From: Dysidea avara | Lineage: Eukaryota > Porifera > Demospongiae > Dictyoceratida > Dysideidae | Length of the DNA: 64,000 nucleotides | NCBI RefSeq assembly: GCF_963678975.1 | Contig: NC_089273.1 | Span: 27,099,073 to 27,163,072, forward strand | Direction of reading: 5' to 3' | Part shown: positions 44,595 to 55,436 of the stretch, one piece after another | Layout: each line of letters opens with the position of its first letter | How positions within the stretch are numbered: the first letter of the stretch is position 1 | Notes under the pieces: model-generated | What the model saw: only the letters and a program-made list of their open reading frames with translations | The model's database searches: none | Told to the model about the DNA's origin: nothing | Translations under genes and position numbers: made by a program

Positions 44595-45089
44595 TCCGGG
44601 TAGAGAGAACTACCGTCCTAGTCTGCTTTCTTCTGTTAGAACACTAAGCTGTGTGATGGTATGTACTCTTTGGTAAGTATAGTTGTGTTTTGGTTGGTAA
44701 GACATGGCTGTTTTGTAGTGTAGTCGCAGTTTATTGGACCGTGCCCTTAGTGGATGATTTCAGCCCAATATCTGCTATGTTGCTGGGATGCAATCATACC
44801 ATGGGCTGTTTGGCTGTCGTAAGGATTTTAGTTACCTACTATTCAAATTCATGGTAAGACTTGTTTTAGTGTAGCTTGATATAATTTAATGTGTTTCTCT
44901 GTGTACCAGTTGTCTAGCCAGCTTTCCAACAGTAGTTCAGTGCTATCAAATGATTTTGCCTTTATCTTTTAGGATTTCCTACAAGATATTTTACAGCATT
45001 AGCATCTCAATGGAATTTCCTTGCCACTACTTGCAATAAGCTGTCAAGTACTCAATAACTGAAATACCAGAGACTGTTAACAGAATCCT

Positions 45090-45597
45090 ATGGCATTAAG
45101 CCAGTCTTTGGAAGCCAGATTGTTGCAAGCTGATCGTAGCAGTATGATGACCCCTCTGGCACGTGATGGCAGACATCAACCACAAAACAAACTCTTTACC
45201 TTACCCAGAAACTTCTAATGGATATTCCACTTTCTGCTAACGTCAAAGTCAACTTGTAAACAGTGGTAGCTGATGGACACGTGACTATGGTACATGCTGA
45301 TAGTGTGTAACTATTTTCTTTCCATTATGTATAGGCTTTTTCCAGGTGTTGTCGTGTTTGCAACAAAGAACTATTCAGACAAGTAGTGTTCACATCTGGT
45401 ACTTTGGCATGTTCTAGGTTAGTGTATAGTAATGTGCAGTTTGTGATACACTGTAATGTATGTTTTTCTTCAGGTTGAACTTGCTTTGCTTCGAACAGTT
45501 ATTCAAGGTACATGTGTAGTGTGTAGCTGCATCATCTTACTTTTGTTATTGACAGAACTGGAACGTTGGAGTGCATGGAGCTAAGAATGTTGTGTAA
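45090..45597 (+). CDS. Small multi-exon gene with CxxC motif
   Basis: Three 3' exons join in perfect phase: 45346-45417, 45474-45507 and 45556-45597 (stop TAA). They read CCRVCNKELFRQ, VVFTSGTLACSR, LNLLCFEQLFKNWNVG and end VHGAKNVV. The CRVC and later cysteines suggest a small zinc-binding unit. Upstream, an ATG at 45090 opens SLEARLLQADRSSMMTPLAR and runs to TAA 45216-45218; coding-like sequence continues in another frame (DIPLSANVKV, VVADGHVTMVHAD), so the 5' exon is frameshifted or my splice model is incomplete. Spliced 5' leader exons seem to start near 44.64 kb. Family not recognised. Confidence 0.45.
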
Positions 45598-46180
45598 AAG
45601 AATGAACAAGACATTTTTATTTTTATTGTGGAATTTTATGCATTTTAAATTATGCTCTCACGTGACAAAAACTGAATTCATTATCGGACACAGCGGCCCG
45701 CGCGTAGGATCCTGCGTGACCCTTTAGGCTCATTGGCGGACACCGGATAGGTGCTTACGGAGAAATAGGCGGTTTATTGATGACACCGTACGGATTTCTT
45801 CGCGGGTGAGACGCGTACATCCGCGTACAAGTGGTCCCAAACGGGGTACTAACAGTAGTCCGCGTACGCCTACGCGGATAACCGCATCTCAACCGTCTGC
45901 TCCCACTATGCGGTGTCTAATCCCCTTGGTACGTTGTCCGCAATCAAGGTGCGTTATTCCTGTGCCGGTTTTCCCAGACTGGGGGTTGGAATTCTTGTAG
46001 ATCCGGTGTCACAAATGACATCACTACTTTTAACAAGTTTGGTTATAGCAGAGATTGAGTACTTCATTTGGCACAAAAATACTTTGGTATGTTGGGTGGT
46101 GAGCAGGATAACTGTGCCAATCCAGGGTGTCATTTAGGGGGGAGCAGGACCATTGGAAAATTCTCACCCCTACCCCCTTA
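45598..46180. other. CpG-rich unassigned sequence
   Basis: Unusually rich in CG for this window at 45.69-45.96 kb, with GTCCGCGTACGCCTACGCGG and ACGCGTACATCCGCGTAC. TTTTCCCAGACTGGG and AGATCCGGTGTCAC at 45.97-46.01 kb look like ends of the 20/38-kb MITE family. Frames here are short and unconvincing. Confidence 0.4.
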
Positions 46181-46460
46181 AACTAGATGAATAAAAAATT
46201 GGAAATTTTAAAATGGGAATAGGGACCACTGAAAAAAGCCACCAAACAAGAAGGGATCGCTGGGGTGGTAATGTAAACCACAAATCTCTATTTTGACTCT
46301 CTGTCATAAATCTTTAGTTACATGCTCTGTCATTTTGAAGTGAGTCAAAATAGGGATTTGTGGTTTACATTACCACCCCAGTGATCCCTTCTTGTTTTGT
46401 GGCTTTTTTCAGCGATCCCTATTCCCATTTTAAAATTTCCAATATTTTATTCATTTAGTT
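46181..46460. mobile_element. Long foldback element 2
   Basis: A 280-bp near-palindrome starting AACTAGATGAATAAAAAATT. Arms of about 115 bp (for example GGTAATGTAAACCACAAATC and its complement) surround a loop of about 40 nt near 46305-46340. It is a probable foldback MITE. Confidence 0.85.
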
Positions 46461-46507
46461 TGTGTACTTTTATTAATTCAGTAATGGATTATGAAGAAGA
46501 CCTTTGT

Positions 46508-47105
46508 GAATAGTATAATTTTGCATTCTGCATAGTAATACCATCAACATTTCAGTACACACATGAAACTGATCAAATTGCAATGTACATACAGACTGAG
46601 AGTCTCCTAATATGAGCTACAATTTACATTACTGGTGCCTTTAATAGCTGTCAAATTCAGTACAAGGATTGTTGTTATACACTTGACTGCATTATACATC
46701 AGGGTGAATTCCAGACTGGAAGAGGGCATATGTAACACCAGTATACAAGAAAGGCCCGTGTACTAATCCATCAAACTATAGACCTATATCATTGACTAGT
46801 ATTTGCTGCAAGTTGTTGGAACATATCATCTCCTCAGCAATATCTTCTCACGCTATTGACTACAATATCATGTGTACAAATTAACATGGATTTCTTTGAT
46901 TGATAATGAAGCCTGTGGTGAATAGTGTGATTTTGCATTCTGCATAGTAACGCCATCAACGTTTCAGTACAAACATGAAACTGATCAAATTGCAGTGTGC
47001 ATACAGACTGAGAGTCTCCCAATATGAGCTACAATTTACATTACTGGTGCCTTTAATAGCTGTCAAATTCAGTGCAGATTGTTGTTATACACTTGACTGC
47101 ATTAT
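46508..47105. repeat. About 188-bp direct repeats flanking an RT fragment
   Basis: 46508-46695 and 46920-47105 are close copies (ATTTTGCATTCTGCATAGTA, TGAAACTGATCAAATTGCA, CTACAATTTACATTACTGGT). Between them lies the reverse transcriptase piece. The layout mimics an LTR element but the enclosed piece is of non-LTR type. Confidence 0.8.
46727..46884 (+). pseudogene. Non-LTR reverse transcriptase fragment
   Basis: About 50 codons reading VTPVYKKG, then NPSNYRPISLTSICCKLLEH and IISSAISSHAID, the fingers region (motif 1-2) of Jockey/CR1-type reverse transcriptases, ending at an in-frame TAA followed by HGFL (part of the next conserved motif). It is only a fragment and cannot work. Confidence 0.82.
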
Positions 47106-48209
47106 TAGAGTATTTACATGACTGCTCTATTAGAGTATTTAATCTGGATAACCCGCCCACGTACAATAATCAGGGAGCAAAAAAAACCACCCTGCAACAA
47201 AGTCATCAGCCCAGGTTAAGCTTCCTGGCCGATACTGTGTTTAATAAAGACAGATTCTATTAATAATTCTATTTAACGCCGATCAAAACATTCAGCATGT
47301 GATGCCCACTAGGCAAGCGAACTACTGTTCATTTGTGTTTGAAAGTGGACGAAAGCGACTATTTCGAGTGGTTGCTACGCCTGCTTAATAAACAGCATGA
47401 TTGTAAGTTGCTACTAATCGCTGGAGGTTAGTTTGTGTTTGTTAATCTTGTTTCTTTAGTCTCACGTAATTAGGGTACCTTCAGTCATGTATGAGATGGG
47501 AGAAAGCCTCACCTGGCAGGCCATTATGCAAATAAGGTGCAGTTTCCAGTTGGTAAGTTTGTGTGATGATGCATAGCTCTCCACCTGAAGCCTTTTGGTG
47601 CCAGCAGTGCCCAGACTGATCACTGATATGGGTCCTGAGAAAACATACACAAAAATTAATGTGCCCTTAGGCTGATAATTGCTGTGTGCATGGTTTTGCT
47701 TGCTATTAACTGCTATTGTTATATGTAACTAAGTCTGCCGCCATCAGCAATGCTCCACATACTTGTGCACACTAGCATATCCATGAAATTCTGTATTACA
47801 TTTCAGCCACGTTTGTTCTCCAAATTTTTTTTGGTCTTGCAGCATATCCACAGCATCATGTGATCATTTTAGTACAGCTCATGTTAAATATATACATAAC
47901 TCAGATATCAGTTGTAGGTGACAGACAGTTGAAATACTCTGCTTTATCCCAATATTACCGTGGTCTGCTCTTGACAACTCCAGCCATGTCTTAATCCAGT
48001 GCTCTAATCCATCCTCATTTAAACATATCATGTAACACAAATTGTGTACAATTGCATAAAATTAATGTAATAAGTATTCGTTTGATGTTTAAGCTTTACT
48101 GCTTGTAGGCATCAGATTCAATACCATGATTCTCACAATTTAAAGTGCAATCTCACATCCTCACATCTCCATGGTCAGATAATCACTGATTGTAATTGCA
48201 TACCAATGT
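47106..48209. other. Unassigned sequence
   Basis: Starts with two GACTGCTCTATTAGAGTATT-type motifs (to about 47150). No gene supported. Confidence 0.4.
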
Positions 48210-48353
48210 ATATGTGCCAGTCAATTCCTCTAGAATTGTATTGCTGTGTTGGCCATGCACTGTTTGTACATGCCCCATTAGTAGGTTGTCCCATTGGTGA
48301 TTGTACTTGGTTGTATTTGCCCCGGGCCTAGTGAATAATAATAATAATAATAA
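48210..48353 (+). repeat. LINE 3' end with (AAT)n, copy 2
   Basis: Ends GTACTTGGTTGTATTTGCCC then GGGCCTAGTG(AAT)n, matching the end at 33.5 kb. The 5' part is lost. Confidence 0.6.
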
Positions 48354-48584
48354 TATGAACAAATGAGCATATTTCAGTTTTGTCTGAAATACACATACTG
48401 TTTCCTTTTCACTTGATACTTACTAGTGCATGGACCTATACTCATTGCAAAGAACCACCAGAGGGTTGTTTTGAATTGAAGGATGCTTTTCAAGGTGGTT
48501 TTTAGGTGTGCGTTCTATTAAGATTTTTGCAAAAAACATGGGCGATCCCTATTATGAACCCACTATTGTGGTTCATGATATTAA

Positions 48585-49319
48585 GGTTACGGGATACTGT
48601 AAACCCCACATGTACACTATCGATCATTTTTCATGATTAGGGGTTTGATTTTTCTTAATGTATTGTTATCAAATATTTATGCATTCTTAACTTCTCATAA
48701 ATCGACATGGAATTCAAATGTTGTTATGGAAACATGAGTTGTCCCCATGCCAAACAGTGAAAACTGTGAACCAAAAATCAGACCAATGAAGAACCATGAG
48801 AACTTACGAACAATTCTAAAGTTTGAAGAACATCACTTGTGAGGGACTGACAAGAGGATTTGTGAATAATGTGTATAGTTGCTGAAATATGACTACAATA
48901 TGGCCTAAAGCAAGACACTAGTCACAAAATTAATTTTTAAATTGATATCACAAGCACTAGAAACATTATTTCTAACAAATGGCTCCGTCAGGACCTAGAC
49001 AAGAAGCCAGACTAGTAGTCTGTTTTTACAAAATGTTAACAACTAGTTTGACAGTCCTGATTTTTGGTTCAGGAAAATATCGCCATTAGTCAGCAAAACT
49101 ACGCATGCGCTTACAGGTGCGCCAGTTGCTAAGTGTGTTGTATCTATGTTATCTTGTACTGTTACGTGTGTTTTCTTGTACCTTGTAACTGTCCAGTCAG
49201 CACGCTATTATTCTCCCAACAATTTAAGCCTGTTACCAGCTGATACAAAACACAACACTAAGCCCGCCTTAATTACGTAATAAATTTTTTGTTTGACAGT
49301 CGCTCACTATCCCGTAACC
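48585..49319. mobile_element. TTAA-flanked MITE with GGTTACGGGATA ends
   Basis: A 735-bp element with inverted ends GGTTACGGGATA and TTAA on both sides (48581-48584, 49320-49323). TTAA targets are used by piggyBac and Kolobok elements. No coding frame inside; the ends differ from the 24.4-kb Kolobok. Confidence 0.75.
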
Positions 49320-49323
49320 TTAA

Positions 49324-49729
49324 GCAATATAGTTTACATGAAAGTGCCTCAGGATGCATCAGAAGCAATGTATGAAAGTCTATAAAAATAAAAGTGGCAT
49401 GTTATTCTCATGTACCTGAGAATGTGCCAGAAGCAATCTGAGAGACTACTGGGAATTGACCCCTAGATGCCATGCACATAAAAGCAAGCACTGGTATGCT
49501 TACACTATTGCTCCTCCCTCTACTCTGATTAAATTGTATTTTACTCCCCCCTACCCCTTGAGTCATTTCCTAGACAAAGGCCTGCAATCAAATGGAATAC
49601 AGATAATTGTCTTTATTATACACTAGCATAGAACACAAAATATTTAATGGCTCATAATAATACTACAGCAATCAACTGGTGGAGTAAATTCCTGATCGCT
49701 GCTGGTCTTTGCTAATCATCACCTCCAGA
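49324..49729. other. 3' flank of the coiled-coil gene
   Basis: No element recognised; probably includes the 3' untranslated region of the minus-strand gene ending at 49730. Confidence 0.4.
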
Positions 49730-51862
49730 CTAATATCCCTCAGTATCAGAGTGACGACGATGTTTTAGGATCCCCTTTAATGGCTTGCCATTAGGCAACA
49801 CAACTGGCTCTGCTAGTTTATCAGCTTCTTCATTTTCATCAGGAGTGACTGCTATATCTTGAGGAGTAGTATCCTCTGTTGTGGTAACTTCTAAGTTGAT
49901 TATAGGAACTAGTTGTGACTCTGGAGTAGAGGTCTCTACTTCTGTAGCTGATACAGTAGTTATAGTATCGTCAGTAGGAGAGTCAGGAACATGTTCATAC
50001 TAAATTGAAAAAGATGGATGATTTTTACAGCTAATAGAACAGTAAGATATAATGGAACTTTTAAAATTTTCATGATTGTAAAATAAATCCAATATCCATT
50101 AGGAAAACAATTTTGTATAAAAAGGAACAAACCAAAACCTCATACACTTTGTATGAAAAACAAAAAGAATGAAGTGCTTAAGTCGTACAGCCTTACCTTA
50201 GTTGCAGATCTAAACATGGGCACCATATCATCAACAATTGAGAAGTTAGTAACCAAGTTGGACAACTTCAGCAGCAAATCCTCCACTTTATCAAAATCAT
50301 CCTACAGTGGAATAATCATTATTAATACATACGTAGGACGAACTGGCCAAGTTAATAACCACATTATGACATTAACTGTAGCAAAAACAAATTATACGTA
50401 TATACATTAATCTTTAAATATGTACAGCGCTTATAACTCACTCCAGTAATATGCTCAACTTTCACATCATGTTCAGCATTTATTAGAGTAGCTTCAATAG
50501 CCAACATCTTCTCATACTGTTGAACTGCCTCCAAATCTGTTAATTGTACATCAATATATGTACACAATAATTCTGCACACAGTGCAAACTAGTGTTCGGT
50601 AAATAAATACACTTTAACTCACAAATGTTAAGCTCTTCCAATTTCTCGTCATAACTTTTGTACACAAAATTTCTCAGTGCTGTGACATTTGCAGCAGCTT
50701 GGTTGACCTAAATTATACATGAAAGTAAAGTATACAGTTTAAATTTAAAGATACGTATTGTAAAAGTTCAACATTTAGCACATCAAAATTCAGAAAACAC
50801 TGTAAATATTCTAGTACTATTGAGTGAAGCACACAAACAGATACATACTTCTTCAATGGCAAAATGTTCATCTTCAGAAAGCTGCTTTTGTCCATTGAGC
50901 AAAAATTCATAATTCTTTTGACGACTATCCAATAACAACATCCTATTCTCATGATCACGAATCATCCCTTCAACTGATGATGAACCCCTAATAAAAAGAA
51001 ATGTATGCAGGAATAGTCAGTAATATAATTGTATGATGTAGTTTGATAATAACTTAATACAGGACAAAAAGCTACGTACAAAAGAAGGAACAGCCTATAA
51101 TTTAATGTCAAGGTTGAGCTTCATAATAACTGGTCAAGGTAGTACAGTAATACATAACAGTATCACTGCATGCGTCAGTAGTGTTGCATTCCAGGATACA
51201 AGAAAACGAAAAAAAAAAGTAGAGACTTTCACACATCCTTGCAAGACTATTTTTAACAATATCCAAAAGCAAACACCACACATTGCCATTGTTATTAGTT
51301 CATGCCAACTGTTGAGAAACATGTACCCTGATGGGTATGTATTCATAATCTCCTCCTTCATCATATTGTACCATTCTATAAGGTAGTTAGTGATGGCTAA
51401 GAAACATTGTAGCTTATGAGTATCAATTAACATCTGTCGATTCTGTGACAATAGTGCTTGCATCTTCTCAAAGGAGGCCTCCAATCGTATCAAAACTTGT
51501 GTAAGATATTCCGGATTTCCGAATGGGTTACTCCCGTTTCGTATAAAATAACACCGTCCTCTAAACAAGGCGCCATAACTTCCGCGTACTTTGGTTGACG
51601 GACACGAAGTTTGGTTTATCAGATTCCTTGATGAAATGCGATTCGATTCATGTGTAAGTTGTTTGTGTAGTAACGAAGGGGAAGGTAGAAAGGAGCCTTG
51701 TACCTCAAAATTTACGTGTTCAGAATGCCCGTAAAAACACGTGTTTTTAAACATATTTCTATAACCTAACCTGTTTAACAATTTGTACGGTCGGAGTCTT
51801 ATTAAGCATCCTTCGCTGCGTAGAATGATACCAAATTTAGCGAATTTAGTTGAGGATAACAA
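49730..51862 (-). CDS. Coiled-coil (spectrin-like) protein gene, six exons
   Basis: Minus-strand exons 51327-51862, 50849-50987, 50623-50707, 50442-50536, 50197-50301 and 49730-49999, with GT-AG introns and matching phase at all five junctions and no internal stop. The start ATG at 51862 opens an arginine-rich, acid-poor stretch that could be a targeting peptide or could be sequence upstream of the true start. Helical, heptad-rich parts follow (LIRLEASFEKMQALLSQNRQ, LNGQKQLSEDEHFAIEE, LEAVQQYEKMLAIEATLI), then an acidic/threonine-rich tail ending PNGKPLKGILKHRRHSDTEG and TAG at 49730-49732. The helix pattern recalls spectrin repeats. An exon-like block at about 52280-52407 (CQELMKETSEEQADTVEMAF) may be a further 5' exon. 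Exact family not recognised. Confidence 0.65.
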
Positions 51863-53831
51863 CTTGTAAATTGGGATTTCCCGGCCGGATAATTTAATTT
51901 TCCAATAGGTTAATGTATGGAGCGCATATTATGTCATCATCAGCAGTAAATAACTGTCGCTATGGCGACATTTTCCCATTTGTACGGTCGGAATTGGATA
52001 GAGAAATTCAAGGGCTTTCTTTTATTGTATGGTGTGCTGTAGAAATTTTGTGAGTTAAAGGTTGTAAATTAGTGTTTTTACGTGTAGTGTAAAATACATG
52101 TATTTTGTATTGGACAAAAAATGACAAGGAATGATGAGATTTTATGATCAGCCTGTTTTACTAAGTTGAGGTTTCAAAAAGGATATTAATCAGATTTTAG
52201 ATTTATTTAATGCATAATTCTTAATTTTTAAAGGTTTAACCCAGTGTTTGAAAACTTTTAATCTTGACCACCTGAAAATGCTTGATTTGACAAATCCCAT
52301 ACATATGTTTTGATCTAGGAATGCCATTTCAACAGTATCAGCTTGTTCCTCTGATGTCTCCTTCATTAGCTCTTGGCATAATGTGCTCAGGTGATCTTTC
52401 TGGAAAGTGATAACAAAAATGTACATAGTTTTATGTGTCTAACAGTCATACTATTGTTGTCAATGTATATATGTGAGGGGGCATGGCCTAATTTATTTGG
52501 CGGACTGGACTGACGGACTCGTGGACTGAAAGGAAACTTAGCTAATTCAAAGCTGTCTCCATTTTTGTATTGTACTTTTGTATAATTACTATCACAAATA
52601 CTATCACAAACTGACTAATTCACACACAGTACAGCTAGTAGTAGGGACTAGTCTAAAGTCTGGCATCCGCCCCAATTTATTATTGGAGTACACACTCGTA
52701 CAAGACAGCATGTATATACATTACACCAACTAGCTCACCAATCAAATCACATGAAACAATCGGGAAGCAATATTATACTCGAGACCACAACCTTTGTCTG
52801 CACCAATTTATTGGAATACAAATTCGTTAATCTAGTGCGGCCGTCCAAGGTAGCCATCACGTGATTACCCGTTTCTTTCACACACATGGCTAAGATGGAG
52901 TAAGATGTGACTGATCTAACAGTTGATAGCTCAGCTGAGAGCAAAGTTAGCGAAACCAACCTTGAGGATCATACAGTTCTAGCTAACTGCTGATAGTTTA
53001 TGGGAAAGTAGCACTGAACGGAAAGTAACAGTGATGAAGATTTTGAGATGAGTAGTCACAAATGCTCAAAGTGAGTTCAAATAATGACTACCGCTTTATT
53101 GTACAATACTTGTGTAAGCTACTGAAAATCATGCACCAAGTGAGTCATACACTTATCTATTCTATATGTTGCATACTATCATGGCTGGCACTTAAATTTT
53201 GCAATGTGAATTTGTTTTATTTTGTTATAATGTTTACCAATATCAATCAGAGTGGTGAGCCAGTGAAAACAACAATAAGATGAGTGCAAGAGCAGAGCAT
53301 AAAATAACTGGCCATTTCTACCAGCCATTAAAATGTGGAGTAGTCCTTGGCATGGGTTTTTATTAAAATATTTTGTGAGTGCCTCATAGTCTGAGTTGTT
53401 AATAGAGGTCACACCACAATAGGTAGTCAAGCATAGCCAATGATCATAACTAGTTTATTAAGCCTGTCATTAGTTAGCAAAAAGTTTAATACATTTATTT
53501 GGTTCCTCCAATATAATAGTTATATCAGTATATCACATCCAGACATGAGGCAAGCACTTGTGCTTTTAGACACTTATTTTCAAGTGCTTTGAAGCATTTG
53601 TGCTGGTACTGCCCTTTATGAAGACAGTGTTTATAAGCACTTTTCAAGTACAAAGGCTACCATCCTTTACCTTATAAAGTCTCCCTTCTGTTAAACTAGA
53701 GTTTTTGCTTAACATTTGATAGCCAAAATGTGCTGCAAACAAAGCACTTTATTTAATAAATTTTTTTGATGTTATGGCTTTCTGCCATATATAAGTAGGC
53801 ATCATAGTAAGAACTGTATTGGGTGTATAAC
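51863..53831. other. Unassigned sequence upstream of the coiled-coil gene
   Basis: Includes the exon-like minus-strand block at 52.28-52.41 kb noted with the gene. Near 52.89-53.0 kb there is a short coding-like plus-strand remnant (DVTDLTVDSSAESKVSE) with stops on both sides. No intact gene. Confidence 0.35.
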
Positions 53832-54159
53832 TATCTAATCAAAAACAGCCAAGCTGTAAAAAAAGGTGCGGCCCCCAAAAAGGCCATGGTGAAAAAAGAT
53901 CTGAAATCCAAGGTGGCGGCCAAGAAATGGCTGTGATGGTAGGTTAATGATAAAACTTTTAATAACGACAATTCAGGTGAATTTGATGCCAAGACCAAGT
54001 GGCACAAAATTCACCTGAATTGTCGTTATTAAAATTTTTACCATTAACCTACCATCACAGCCATTTCTTGGCCGCCACCTTGGATTTCACATCTTTTTTT
54101 CACCATGGCCTTTTTGGGGCCGCACCTTTTTTTACAGCTTGGCTGTTTTTGATTAGATA
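53832..54159. mobile_element. Long foldback element 3
   Basis: A 328-bp near-perfect palindrome with arms of about 150 bp (TATCTAATCAAAAACAGCCA at the left end and its complement at the right) and a loop of only about 20 nt near 53985-54005. The arms hold GCGGCCCC and GGTGGCGGCCAAGAAATGGC, GC-rich for this region. It is a foldback MITE and potential long hairpin RNA source. Confidence 0.9.
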
Positions 54160-54439
54160 TCACTTCTTTTTGTATTTGTATACTGCAAAGCCAGCCTATC
54201 ACTGGCTTTGGGACTTTTTTAACCCATGTGATTTTTTATTTACCAGAGGAAGAAGAAAAGAACTTATAGAAGATTTTTAATACTTCATTTATTTTTGATT
54301 TTATTAGTAATTATACAAAATTATATACATATATTTATTACATGCCCATTATTCCCCACAGTATGTTTTTTAGCAGCTGATCTCTCTACTGGGTGACTTA
54401 AAATATAGCTGAACTATATACAGGATGGTTTCTTTGTAG

Positions 54440-55436
54440 CTGAATTCTCTACAAGATAAATTCTTCTAGCTGATTTCTCTACAGGGTGATTTGTTTCTAG
54501 CTGAACTCTCTACAGGTAATTTGTTTGCAGCTAAACTTTCTACATCCATGGTGGTTTCTTTGTAGCTGAACTCTCTACATGATGGTTTCTTTGTAGCTGA
54601 ACTCTCTACAAGGTGACTTCTTCTAGCTGAACTCTCTACAGGGTGATTTGTTTGTAGCTGAACTCTCCACATGATGGTTTCTTTGTAGCTGAATTCTCTA
54701 CAAGATAAATTCTTCTAGCTGATTTCTCTACAGGGTGATTTGTTTCTAGCTGAACTCTCTACAGGTAATTTGTTTGCAGCTAAACTTTCTACATCCATGG
54801 TGGTTTCTTTGTAGCTGAACTCTCTACATGATGGTTTCTTTGTAGCTGAACTCTCTACAAGGTGACTTCTTCTAGCTGAACTCTCTACAGGGTGATTTGT
54901 TTGTAGCTGAACTCTCCACATGATGGTTTCTTTGTAGCTGAATTCTCTACAAGATAAATTCTTCTAGCTGATTTCTCTACAGGGTGATTTGTTTCTAGCT
55001 GAACTCTCTACAGGTAATTTGTTTGCAGCTAAACTTTCTACATCCATGGTGGTTTCTTTGTAGCTGAACTCTCTACATGATGGTTTCTTTGTAGCTGAAC
55101 TCTCTACAAGGTGACTTCTTCTAACTGAACTCTCTACAGGGTGATTTGTTTGTAGCTGAACTCTCCACATGATGGTTTCTTTGTAGCTGAATTCTCTACA
55201 AGATAAATTCTTCTAGCTGATTTCTCTACAGGGTGATTTGTTTCTAGCTGAACTCTCTACAGGTAATTTGTTTGCAGCTAAACTTTCTACATCCATGGTG
55301 GTTTCTTTGTAGCTGAACTCTCTACATGATGGTTTCTTTGTAGCTGAACTCTCTACAAGGTGACTTCTTCTAGCTGAACTCTCTACAGGGTGATTTGTTT
55401 GTAGCTGAACTCTCCACATGATGGTTTCTTTGTAGC
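54440..55436. repeat. 249-bp higher-order repeat, four copies (block A)
   Basis: Eight monomers of 30, 31, 31, 30, 31, 30, 35 and 31 bp add up to 249 bp; four copies follow at exact 249-bp steps with almost no change (one CTAGCTG to CTAACTG in the third). Such sameness points to recent amplification. Confidence 0.92.

Noticed and set aside
46508..47105. LTR retrotransposon
   Set aside because: The enclosed reverse transcriptase is of non-LTR type and the repeats lack TG...CA ends and any primer-binding site that I could see.
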